Shown here in pieces: positions 9,030-17,016 of a stretch of 64,000 nucleotides of DNA. Origin of the DNA: Mediannikoviicoccus sp037890055 (GTDB taxonomy: Bacteria; Bacillota; Clostridia; Tissierellales; Peptoniphilaceae); NCBI GenBank assembly GCA_037890055.1, contig JBBKBD010000006.1; one strand, written 5' to 3'. Numbering within the stretch: the stretch's first letter is position 1; every line of letters starts with the position of its first letter. The notes below the pieces were generated by a model. It was not told the DNA's origin and did no database searches. It was given only the letters and a program-made list of their open reading frames with translations. A program made the position numbers and the translations under genes.

Positions 9030-9463
9030 TTGATAATCTTAAATTAGAAAATCAATTGTGTTTTCCACTATATGCAGCAAGCAGAAAAGTAATATCTGCA
9101 TATACGCCGTTTCTTAAACCACTAGATTTGACATATACTCAATATTTAATTATGTTAGTTTTGTGGGAAAAAGATGGACAAACAATTGGAGATATATGTA
9201 GACTTCTTCACTTAGATAATGGAACAGTCACGCCTACAATCAAAAAAATGATAGATAAGGGCTTAATTAATAGAAAAAGAAAGGAGGATGATGATAGGGT
9301 AGTAGAAATATTTTTAACGACAAAAGGCAAGGAATTAAAAAAAAGAGCATATGAAATCCCGGATAAAGTTATTTGCAATTTGGGATTAAAAAATGTAAAT
9401 GCAGAAGAACTTTATAATATCCTATATGAAATCATTAATTTTGAGCCTTCAAAAGAAAAGTGA
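9026..9463 (+). CDS. ohrR: MarR-family organic-peroxide sensor, OhrR-like
   Basis: Winged-helix repressor of the MarR family. The N-terminus reads NQLCFPLYAASR with the cysteine at residue 12, the position of the peroxide-sensing cysteine of OhrR. A helix-turn-helix (about 50-75, DICRLLHLDNGTVTP) and the wing (KRKEDDDRVVEI) follow. The start ATG overlaps the peroxidase stop (ATGA) and has no strong ribosome site of its own, so translation is coupled. It probably represses its own operon until peroxide oxidises Cys12 (inference). The usual OhrR partner is Ohr; here the partner is a Gpx-type enzyme. Confidence 0.88.
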   Translation: MIDNLKLENQLCFPLYAASRKVISAYTPFLKPLDLTYTQYLIMLVLWEKDGQTIGDICRLLHLDNGTVTPTIKKMIDKGLINRKRKEDDDRVVEIFLTTKGKELKKRAYEIPDKVICNLGLKNVNAEELYNILYEIINFEPSKEK

Positions 9464-9534
9464 ATTATGTATAGGATTATGAGTAGAAAAATATATCAAT
9501 TATAAGACATTATTTGGGTCTGTAAATAATTATG

Positions 9535-9583
9535 TGTATCAACCTTAATCCTCCTAAAAGTGTAAGGGTTGATACATTTTTTT
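9535..9583 (+). terminator. Terminator after gpx-ohrR
   Basis: TGTATCAACC (9535-9544) pairs with GGTTGATACA (9567-9576), followed by seven T. It lies about 70 bases after the ohrR stop. Confidence 0.85.
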
Positions 9584-9710
9584 ATTTATCAATGTTTATC
9601 CATTCCTCTAGAATTGGAGTTTTACTTAATTTTACTTGGGCTTGATAAACTGTCAATTTTCCATGAAAATTTAGAGTTGATTTTATAGGATGTATTTTTG
9701 TAATTCCCAT
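9582..9710 (-). pseudogene. Relaxase N-terminus remnant (mobilisation nuclease)
   Basis: A 42-codon frame starting MGITKIHPIKSTLN. These first 14 residues match the beginning of Clostridia/ICE relaxases, which usually continue with an AIDYI..P.KT segment. Here the sequence changes to unrelated residues (FHGKLTVYQ...) and stops, so almost all of the relaxase is deleted. It begins 10 bases after the end of a MobC remnant, the normal mobC-relaxase order. The family match is from memory of the motif, not from a search. Confidence 0.6.
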
Positions 9711-9720
9711 ACTAATCACT

Positions 9721-9900
9721 TTAACTTTCTTTTGATTTATTAAGAAGTAGGGAATGGATTTGCCATATTTCTTTTGCCAATTTTTCTATTTTTTCTCGCA
9801 TATAATCAATATCTTTCTTGTAAATAACACCAGTTGTATTAGTAGCTTTTGCAATCTGGTTTATATTATTTGTTACATTTGAAAGTAGCCATTGGAGATG
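9721..9900 (-). pseudogene. MobC C-terminus remnant (relaxosome protein)
   Basis: Translating the minus strand gives about 59 residues ending in TAA: LLSNVTNNINQIAKATN, then TGVIYKKDID and a coiled C-terminal segment. The N-x-N-Q-I-A-K/R-x-x-N and I-Y-x-x-D-I pattern is the C-terminal domain of plasmid/ICE MobC proteins. There is no start codon: an in-frame stop sits directly upstream at 9901-9903. This is the broken 3' end of a mobilisation gene. Confidence 0.6.
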
Positions 9901-9932
9901 TCAAAATAAATTAATCCTAGTAATATGTAGGC

Positions 9933-9969
9933 AAAAAGACCGCAGCTTTAAACTACGGTCTAATTTTTT
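9933..9969. terminator. Orphan bidirectional terminator hairpin
   Basis: GACCGCAG (9938-9945) pairs with CTACGGTC (9953-9960) with one G-U pair, flanked by A5 on the left and TAATTTTTT on the right, so it can act on both strands. No intact gene ends here. It lies at the break point of the mobC remnant and may belong to the lost element. Confidence 0.65.
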
Positions 9970-10120
9970 GTCCTCATGTAAGCCACTTGGAACTATTATT
10001 CAATTTATTCTTTTTAATAAATATTCCCTATTCGGTCGTATCTTTTTGTTTCCCTAATTAAGATTTACAACAATCTGCGAGGAAAAATGTTATAAATAGA
10101 CGAAGTGCAAAAAAGCCCAC

Positions 10121-10162
10121 AGTGAGGCGTACAAAGAGTACACCGCATTAAAATTCCTATTC
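10121..10162. repeat. GTGAGGCGTAC repeat element, copy B
   Basis: AGTGAGGCGTAC followed by GAGTACACCGCATTAAAATT. Same orientation and layout as copy A at 7704-7745. It stands about 150 bases downstream of guaA. Confidence 0.65.
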
Positions 10163-10190
10163 TTTATTCATCAACTTGAATTTCGCCAGA

Positions 10191-10295
10191 AAATTTGATG
10201 AGAAAGGCGCTAGTTGAAGAATTTTTTCAAGTGAGGCGTATAGATGATACGTCGCAACGAGAAAAGAATTCGAAACAAGCCTTTATCGCAAATTT
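10191..10295. repeat. Long imperfect palindrome with GTGAGGCGTA core, copy C
   Basis: About 105 bases that fold on themselves. Outer arms AAATTTGATGAGAAAGGC and GCCTTTATCGCAAATTT, inner arms around GAATTTTTTC and GAAAAGAATTC, and the centre GAGGCGTA, seven bases, TACGTCGC. The core matches copies A and B. It may be an interspersed palindromic element or a folded RNA downstream of guaA. I see no ordinary guaA terminator, so it could also end that transcript. Confidence 0.6.
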
Positions 10296-10307
10296 AACGC
10301 GAAATTT

Positions 10308-11822
10308 TTATTCCCACTCGATTGTTGCAGGCGGCTTACTAGTAACATCATACACAATTCTATTTATATGATCCACTTCGTTTATTATTCTAACGGAGAC
10401 TTTGTCTAACACTTCGTATGGTATTCTAACCCATTCTGCTGTCATAAAGTCTGTGGTGTGGACTGCTCTTAGTGCTAGTGTGTAGTCATAGGTTCTAAAG
10501 TCTCCCATTACTCCCACTGTTCTGTTTTCTGTAAGCACCGCAAAGTATTGTGATAGGTTTTCAACTTTGTTCTTTTCTAATTCTTGTCTAAAAATGTAGT
10601 CTGCATCTCTTAGTACTTCTAGTTTTTCTTCTGTAACTTCTCCTATTACTCTGATTCCAAGGCCTGGACCTGGGAATGGTTGTCTATTTACTAATACGTC
10701 TGAAAGTCCTAGTTCTCTTCCCAGCCTTCTAACTTCGTCTTTAAACAACATTCTAAGTGGTTCGATTAGGCCTGTAAAGTCTACTACGTCTGGTAGTCCT
10801 CCTACATTGTGATGGGATTTTATTACTGCTGCGTCCCCCACTCCCGACTCGATTATGTCAGGGTAAATTGTTCCCTGTGCTAGGAAGTCAACTTTGCCAA
10901 TCTTTTTGGCTTCGTCTTCGAAGACTCTTATAAATTCTTCTCCGATTGCCTTTCTCTTTGCCTCTGGATCTCTCACACCTTTTAATTTTTCAAGGAATCT
11001 ACCTTTGGCATTTACTCTTATGAAGTGCATACCTGAGTGTTTAAATGCATCTTCCACTTCGTCGCCTTCGTTTTTTCTCATAAGGCCATGGTCTACGAAG
11101 ATACATGTTAATTGGTCGCCGATTGCCTTTGATAAAAGTGCAGCCACAACTGAAGAGTCCACTCCTCCTGATAAGGCTAGTAAAACTTTATTGTCTTTAA
11201 CTTTTTCTCTTACATCTTCAATGGTTTTTTTTGCATAGTTTGCCATTGTCCAGTCTTGTTTTGCCTTGCAGATATTTACAAGGAAGTTTTCTATCATATT
11301 TATTCCATATTCACTGTGGTTTACTTCTGGATGGAATTGTAATGCATAAAGTTTTCTCTCTTCATCAGCCATTGCAGCAATTTCTGTGTTGTCTGTGCTT
11401 CCAATTATTTTAAACCTTTTTGGAAGTTTCACAACCTTGTCCACATGACTCATCCACACAATGCTTTCTTCTGGAATATCTTTAAAGATTTCATTGTCCT
11501 CTAGTTTAAATTCTGTCTTTCCAAATTCCCTTTGGCTTGACTCTTTAACTTCTCCACCAAGGCTATGGGCCATTAGTTGCATTCCATAGCAAAGTCCAAG
11601 GATTGGAATTCCCAGTTCAAACACTTCTTTTTCTAATTTTGGCGCACCTTCAGCGTAAACTGAGTTTGGGCCACCGGTGAAGATTACTCCCTCCGGTGAC
11701 TTTGCTTTTATTTCTTCAAGGGCCTTTGTATATGGCACAACTTCGCAATATACATTTAAATCCCTAACTCTTCTAGCAATCAGTTGGTTGTATTGACCAC
11801 CAAAGTCTATAACTAATATCAT
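10308..11822 (-). CDS. guaA: GMP synthase (glutamine-hydrolysing)
   Basis: Converts XMP, ATP and glutamine to GMP. The N-terminal class I glutaminase has Cys78 in GLCYGMQ and its His/Glu pair in the FHPEVNHSE segment. The ATP-pyrophosphatase domain carries the PP-loop LSGGVDSS near residue 215. The dimerisation domain ends in TIEWE, the normal C-terminus. Length is 504 residues. GGAG precedes the start. The gene is 13 bp downstream of the purD-purL fusion with no terminator between, so purine synthesis and GMP formation are co-transcribed. Confidence 0.96.
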   Translation of the reverse strand: MILVIDFGGQYNQLIARRVRDLNVYCEVVPYTKALEEIKAKSPEGVIFTGGPNSVYAEGAPKLEKEVFELGIPILGLCYGMQLMAHSLGGEVKESSQREFGKTEFKLEDNEIFKDIPEESIVWMSHVDKVVKLPKRFKIIGSTDNTEIAAMADEERKLYALQFHPEVNHSEYGINMIENFLVNICKAKQDWTMANYAKKTIEDVREKVKDNKVLLALSGGVDSSVVAALLSKAIGDQLTCIFVDHGLMRKNEGDEVEDAFKHSGMHFIRVNAKGRFLEKLKGVRDPEAKRKAIGEEFIRVFEDEAKKIGKVDFLAQGTIYPDIIESGVGDAAVIKSHHNVGGLPDVVDFTGLIEPLRMLFKDEVRRLGRELGLSDVLVNRQPFPGPGLGIRVIGEVTEEKLEVLRDADYIFRQELEKNKVENLSQYFAVLTENRTVGVMGDFRTYDYTLALRAVHTTDFMTAEWVRIPYEVLDKVSVRIINEVDHINRIVYDVTSKPPATIEWE

Positions 11823-11835
11823 GTTAATCTCCTTC

Positions 11836-14800
11836 TTATATGCCCTTTGTAAAGTATTCTACGGCAGACTTAAATAGATTTTGTAATTCTATGTCGTAAA
11901 TATTTTTGTAAATATCTGGTGTAAATCTTTCGCTATGGCCCATCTTGCCTATAACTTTTCCGTCCTTAGACATAATGGACTCGATAGAATAGTCGGCACC
12001 ATTGTAGTTTTCAACGTATTGACTTACAACTTGTTCATTGTCTAAAAGTTCTTGTAACTTTTCTTCCCCTACTACAAATCTTCCTTCTCCATGTGAAATT
12101 GGAACTTTGTATGTCTTTTCTTCCACATTTGTTAGCCATGGTGAGTTTGTTGTAAGCATTTTAGTTTCCACAATGCATGCAACGTGACGTCTGCAGGTGT
12201 TAAATGTGATTGACGGGTCGTCTTCCTTTGTTTTTGTAACCTTGCCATATGGAAGTAGTCCTGTTTTTATTAATGCTTGGAATCCGTTACAAATACCTAG
12301 TACCAATCCGTCATTTCCTTTTAATAGATAGTCGATGGCATCTGAAACTTTTTCACTTCTCAAAACATTTGCAATAAACTTTCCTGATCCGTCTGGTTCG
12401 TCTCCCATGGAAAATCCTCCTGGAATTGCAAATATTTGTGAATTCTTAATTGACTCAGCAAGTTCATCAATGGATTTTTCAATGTCTTCTTTGTTTTGAT
12501 TTCTAAATACTATTATTTTTCCATCTGCTCCATTTTCCTTAAATGCTTCTAAAGTGTCCCATTCACTATTTGTTCCAGGGAAGGATGCCACTGTTACAAA
12601 TGGTTTTTCACAAGGCTTGTTTGATACAAGTCTTCTTTCAACCTTTTTGTTTTTAAGTTCTTTAACTTCTCCATCTGCCTTTGGTTTAAACACCTTGTCC
12701 AGTGTATGAAGATAATTTTCTTTAAGGGTTTCTTCTTCAAGTGTTTCTCCGTTGACCTTAATGCCTTCAGAAAACTCTCCAACATTTTCAATAAAGTCTC
12801 TGTCTTCAAGGTACTCAACGATAAATGTTCCATATCTTGGTGAGTAAAGGTCTTTTAGGTTTACGTAAAAGCCAGTGTTACCAACTGCATTTGCATAAAT
12901 AAGTGGAAGTGTTCCCTTGTGGTTTACTGCAATTGCAGTGATTATATTTCCATCCACAATGTCTTTGTGAATTTTTTCCATATTGCCCTTAAGTTCGTTA
13001 AGGTCTAACATTCCATTTTCATCATATTCAATGTTTACAAGTCCAATACGACCTTTGCCCTTAAAGTCTTGTGATGTAATATTTTCCAAATCTCCAGTTG
13101 TAACTGCAAATGAGATTAGTGTTGGTGGTACACAAATATTTTCAAATGTACCACTCATAGAGTCCTTTCCACCAATTGGAGGTGCATTAAAGAACTTTGA
13201 AGGAATGAATGCACCAAGAAGTGACTTAAGTGGTTTTGACCAAGCCTGTTCATCTGTAAGTCTTTCATAGAACTCTTGGAATGTAAGTCTAATCTTATTT
13301 AGGTCTGCACCTGTTGCCACAAGCTTTGCAATAGATTCTATAACTGCATAATATCCTCCTAAGAACTGTGACTGTTCTGAAAGGTATGGGTTAAATCCAT
13401 AGGACATAATTGATGCAGTCTTTGTCTTATATTCATCAGTGTATGGAATAAGTGAAACCATGGCCTGTGATTGATTGTACTGTTTCTTTCCACCATATGG
13501 ATGAAGAACTGTACTTCTACCAACAGTTGCATCAAATAACTCCATCAAATTCTTTTGGCTTGTTATATTTAAATCCTTTAGATAGTTCTTTAAATTTTTA
13601 GGGTCATTATCACTACTCTTTAAAACCTCTGCTACATCTTCAGTCTTTACAGATACCTCTTGACTTCTGTCGGCGCCATTTGTATTTATAAAGTCATATG
13701 AAAGTTCACAGATAACTTCGTCTTCAAATAGCATAATCATGCGCTTTTTGTCATTTATCTCTGCAACCACTGTATGTTCAAGATTCTCTTCTTCGCAGTA
13801 CTTTGCAAATTTATCCACATCTTCTTTTCTTATAACTACGGCCATTCTCTCCTGTGATTCTGAAATGGCAATTTCCATTGGTGTAAGTCCCTTGTACTTT
13901 AGTGGAACCCTGTCAAGGTGAATTGTTACGCCGTCTGCAATTTCTCCAATTGCAACACAAACTCCACCGGCACCAAAGTCGTTACACTTCTTTATTAATG
14001 TGGTTACTTCTTTATTTCTGAAAAGCCTTTGAATCTTTCTTTCCTCTGGGGCATTTCCCTTTTGTACTTGGGCAGACTCTGTTGTTATGGACTCTTCTGT
14101 ATGGCTCTTTGATGAGCCAGTTGCTCCACCGATTCCATCTCTACCTGTTCTTCCACCAAGTAAAACTACAACGTCACCAACTACAGGCTCTTCTCTTATA
14201 ACATTTTCTAAAGGTGCTGCTGCAATAACAGCTCCCGCTTCAAGTCTCTTTGCCATGTAGCCGTCGTGGTAAATTTCTTCAACAAAGCCTGATGGTAGAC
14301 CAATTTGGTTTCCGTAGGATGAGTAACCAAGGGCTGCTTCTCTTACAATCTTAATTTGTGGAAGCTTTCCAGGTAATGTTTCTTCAATTGGTTTTGTTGG
14401 GTCTGCAGCTCCAGAAATTCTCATGGCTTGATAAACATATGATCTTCCTGAAAGTGGATCCCTTATGGCTCCACCAAGACAGGTGCTAGCTCCACCAAGA
14501 GGTTCTATTTCTGTAGGGTGATTGTGGGTTTCGTTTTTGAACATAAGAAGGTAGTCTATTAGTTCTTCTTTACCTTCCACATCAACCCTAACCTTTATCT
14601 TTACAGAACATGCATTTATTTCTGAACTTATTTCTAAGTCTTCAAGCTCGCCAGTTTCTCTAAAATATTTTCCAAGGATGGTACCAAGGTTCATTAGTGA
14701 AACTTCTTTTTTAACACCAAGTTCTGTTCTCATGTCAAGATACTCTTGGAAGGTGTCTTTAATTATTCTGTCCAGCGCAGTCTTTTCATCAAAGCCAACC

Positions 14801-16743
14801 TTTAAATATGTGTTAAAAGTAGTATGACGACAATGGTCAGACCAATATGTGTCAAGCACTCTGATTTCAGTTATATTTGGATCTCTATCTTCAGATTTGA
14901 AATAGTCTTGAATACACTTTAAGTCATCAAGACTCATTGCCAAGTTCTCTTCATCTAAAAACTTTTTAAGTCCCGTTTCATCAAGGTCTATAAAGCCTTC
15001 AAACACAGGATTATCTCTATTTATTTTGTTTTCACTTGCAAGGGTTGTAGGTATGCCCAGTAGTGGAACAACCTCTGAGTCCACTGGGTTTACTAAAAAC
15101 TCCTCTATCTTCTTAAGTTCACCTTCGTTAATTCCTTCGAAGCTATATACCTTTGAAGTGGTCGCATTTATTTCCTTGCCCAGTACTAAGTAGGCAGTGT
15201 CTATAAGAGCCTGTCTTCTTTGGTCAAATTGTCCTGGAAGATATGAAACTGCAATGGCACTTTTCATTTCACTTTGTAATTTAAGTGCATCTTCTCCAGT
15301 GTAGATATGGTCTACAACTTTTTCAGAAAGAATACTGTCTTTGATTTTTTCTAAATCACTGTCTTCTATTTCTAAATCATAACGGCTATAAACTTCAACA
15401 TTTTTTGCGTCAATTCCTAGTGCATTTTTAATTTCGTCCTTTAGTTCCTTTGCAGCATAATTAAATCTGTCCTTCTTAGACACATAAACCCTTTTTACCT
15501 TTGGCCCAATATCATTTCTATAGTGCATATCTTTAAAACTCACTTTCTTTGCGTCTTCATAAGCTTGCCTTTGAACTTCGTCAAAGCATTTGCCCGTAGC
15601 AATAATATTTAGTACTCTTCCACCGGATGTGTAGAGCTTTCCATCTTCTTCCTTAGTTCCCGCATGACATATTTTTGATTTTATGCCGTCTTCAAGTTCT
15701 ATTTCCAAACCCTTGTCGTAACTTCCAGGGTAACCTCCCGAAGTCATTACAAGACAAATTGCCTTGTTGTCATTTTTTTGTAGAGTGACTTTTTGTAGCT
15801 CTCCCTTTGAAGTGCTTTGAAGTAACTGAAGTAAGTCATTGTCTATAAGAGGAAGGATTACTTGGGTTTCTGGGTCACCAAATCTTGCATTAAATTCAAG
15901 AACATATATGCCTTCTTGATTTATCATAAGGCCAATGAACAGTGCCCCCCTATAGTCTATGCCCTCACTTTGAAGGCCATGTAAAATCTTTTCTAAAATT
16001 TCATCTTCAATCTTTGGCATAAAGCTTTCCGCTTCTAAGTTTGGAGCATAGGTTCCCATGCCTCCAGTATTTGGTCCCTTTTCGTTTTCAAACACCTTTT
16101 TATGATCCCTTGAAGTTGGAAATAGCACCATGTTCTTCGAGTCTGTCAAGGTGATTAAACTCATTTCAAAGCCTTCAATAAACTCTTCAACTACAATTTT
16201 CTTTTCGTCAAAGATGCCATCTTCTAAAACATCTTTAATAAACTGGTCTGATTCCTTGGCATCTGTAACGATTTTAACGCCCTTACCCGCCGCAAGTCCA
16301 TCTGCTTTTAATACAGATTTGCCATTTTTTTCAATTAACTCCCTTGAAAACTCGCTGGCTTTTTTTACGTCGGTGGTCTCAAGGTAATCAGCAGTCTTAA
16401 TATCGTACTTAACTAAAAATTCCTTCGTAAATGCCTTTGACTTTTCAAACATTGCACCTGCTGCCCTTGGTCCAAATATTGAAAGCCCTTCCTTTTCAAA
16501 TAGGTCAACTATCCCTTCACAAAGCGGCGCTTCTGGCCCAACCACTGTGTAGTCAATGTTTTCTTTCTTTGCAAACTCAAGTAGCCCGTGGATATCTTCA
16601 GCTGCTACTGCAATATTTTCTCCAAGCTGTTTAGTTCCACCATTTCCCGGAGCAAAATATAGCTTTCTATTTTTATCAGCCTGTAATATCTTATCTCCTA
16701 TGGCAAACTCTCTGCCGCCACTGCCCACAATAAGTATCTTCAA
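11836..16743 (-). CDS. PurD-PurL fusion: GAR synthetase joined to FGAM synthase
   Basis: One uninterrupted frame of about 1635 residues encodes two purine enzymes. Residues 1 to about 415 are phosphoribosylamine-glycine ligase: GSGGRE near the start, the ATP-grasp GLAAGKGV segment, the FNARFGDPE signature and the closing MHYRNDIG. A few residues later KRVYVSKKDRF opens a complete large-type FGAM synthase. It has SDHCRHTTF near 637, a glutaminase from about 1380 with Cys near 1484 (GICNGFQA), and HGEGRF near 1550. PurD and PurL act at non-adjacent steps 2 and 4. I prefer the TTG at 16743 over the ATG at 16746, because GGGGAGG is only two bases before the ATG. PurD's usual GGREHA reads GGREFA here. 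Confidence 0.93.
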   Translation of the reverse strand: MKILIVGSGGREFAIGDKILQADKNRKLYFAPGNGGTKQLGENIAVAAEDIHGLLEFAKKENIDYTVVGPEAPLCEGIVDLFEKEGLSIFGPRAAGAMFEKSKAFTKEFLVKYDIKTADYLETTDVKKASEFSRELIEKNGKSVLKADGLAAGKGVKIVTDAKESDQFIKDVLEDGIFDEKKIVVEEFIEGFEMSLITLTDSKNMVLFPTSRDHKKVFENEKGPNTGGMGTYAPNLEAESFMPKIEDEILEKILHGLQSEGIDYRGALFIGLMINQEGIYVLEFNARFGDPETQVILPLIDNDLLQLLQSTSKGELQKVTLQKNDNKAICLVMTSGGYPGSYDKGLEIELEDGIKSKICHAGTKEEDGKLYTSGGRVLNIIATGKCFDEVQRQAYEDAKKVSFKDMHYRNDIGPKVKRVYVSKKDRFNYAAKELKDEIKNALGIDAKNVEVYSRYDLEIEDSDLEKIKDSILSEKVVDHIYTGEDALKLQSEMKSAIAVSYLPGQFDQRRQALIDTAYLVLGKEINATTSKVYSFEGINEGELKKIEEFLVNPVDSEVVPLLGIPTTLASENKINRDNPVFEGFIDLDETGLKKFLDEENLAMSLDDLKCIQDYFKSEDRDPNITEIRVLDTYWSDHCRHTTFNTYLKVGFDEKTALDRIIKDTFQEYLDMRTELGVKKEVSLMNLGTILGKYFRETGELEDLEISSEINACSVKIKVRVDVEGKEELIDYLLMFKNETHNHPTEIEPLGGASTCLGGAIRDPLSGRSYVYQAMRISGAADPTKPIEETLPGKLPQIKIVREAALGYSSYGNQIGLPSGFVEEIYHDGYMAKRLEAGAVIAAAPLENVIREEPVVGDVVVLLGGRTGRDGIGGATGSSKSHTEESITTESAQVQKGNAPEERKIQRLFRNKEVTTLIKKCNDFGAGGVCVAIGEIADGVTIHLDRVPLKYKGLTPMEIAISESQERMAVVIRKEDVDKFAKYCEEENLEHTVVAEINDKKRMIMLFEDEVICELSYDFINTNGADRSQEVSVKTEDVAEVLKSSDNDPKNLKNYLKDLNITSQKNLMELFDATVGRSTVLHPYGGKKQYNQSQAMVSLIPYTDEYKTKTASIMSYGFNPYLSEQSQFLGGYYAVIESIAKLVATGADLNKIRLTFQEFYERLTDEQAWSKPLKSLLGAFIPSKFFNAPPIGGKDSMSGTFENICVPPTLISFAVTTGDLENITSQDFKGKGRIGLVNIEYDENGMLDLNELKGNMEKIHKDIVDGNIITAIAVNHKGTLPLIYANAVGNTGFYVNLKDLYSPRYGTFIVEYLEDRDFIENVGEFSEGIKVNGETLEEETLKENYLHTLDKVFKPKADGEVKELKNKKVERRLVSNKPCEKPFVTVASFPGTNSEWDTLEAFKENGADGKIIVFRNQNKEDIEKSIDELAESIKNSQIFAIPGGFSMGDEPDGSGKFIANVLRSEKVSDAIDYLLKGNDGLVLGICNGFQALIKTGLLPYGKVTKTKEDDPSITFNTCRRHVACIVETKMLTTNSPWLTNVEEKTYKVPISHGEGRFVVGEEKLQELLDNEQVVSQYVENYNGADYSIESIMSKDGKVIGKMGHSERFTPDIYKNIYDIELQNLFKSAVEYFTKGI

Positions 16744-16766
16744 CATGTCCTCCCCATTAATAAAAT

Positions 16767-16788
16767 AGAGAACCCAAAAGGATTCTCT
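16767..16788 (-). terminator. Attenuator-like hairpin before purD-purL
   Basis: On the minus strand AGAGAATCC and GGGTTCTCT form a 9-bp stem with one G-U pair and a TTTT loop, then ATTTTATT. The T tract is weak. It stands between a small ORF and the purD-purL start, where it could act as leaky terminator, attenuator or processing site. Confidence 0.55.
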
Positions 16789-16791
16789 CTC

Positions 16792-16926
16792 TTATACAAA
16801 TGAGCATAGTAATCCCCTACAATCATTTGCATTTATTTCTATTCCATTTTTTGGCGGAACAATATGTAATGAAAAGTTTTTAAAAGTATTAAGCTTAATA
16901 TGTTTTGTCTTTTTAAAGTTTTTCAT
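16792..16926 (-). CDS. Small ORF, 44 residues, upstream of purD-purL
   Basis: ATG at 16926 is preceded by AGGGGG at good distance and by a -10 box about 25 bases upstream. The peptide is basic at the start (MKNFKKTKHIK), has a central IVPPKNG and ends in NDCRGLLCSFV with two cysteines four residues apart. I do not recognise it. It could be a leader peptide for the purine operon, a small secreted or modified peptide, or a short unknown protein. No maturase, exporter or receptor gene is nearby, so a modified-peptide role lacks support. The stop lies four bases before the hairpin that precedes purD-purL. Confidence 0.55.
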   Translation of the reverse strand: MKNFKKTKHIKLNTFKNFSLHIVPPKNGIEINANDCRGLLCSFV

Positions 16927-16949
16927 AGTTGTCCCCCTTTACCCATCTT

Positions 16950-16978
16950 ATTATATCAAAGATTTTTAAAAGAATAAA
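16950..16978 (-). promoter_or_regulatory. Putative promoter of small ORF/purD-purL/guaA
   Basis: TATAAT on the minus strand (16950-16955) with a poor -35 TTTATT (16973-16978) at 17 bases. The weak -35 suggests activation or another start site. I did not find a clear PurR box or guanine riboswitch. Confidence 0.5.
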
Positions 16979-16985
16979 TGAATTA

Positions 16986-17010
16986 GAAAAGGAAAGCTAA
17001 GAAGCTTTCC
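16986..17010 (-). terminator. Terminator after uracil permease
   Basis: A perfect 8-bp stem GGAAAGCT/AGCTTTCC with a 4-nt loop, followed on the minus strand by TTTTC. It lies just after the permease stop. Confidence 0.85.
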
Positions 17011-17016
17011 TCAAAT

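Noticed and set aside
16743..17010. Purine riboswitch or PurR box before purD-purL
   Set aside because: No guanine-aptamer core or PurR palindrome could be read; the space is taken up by the small ORF and a simple hairpin.
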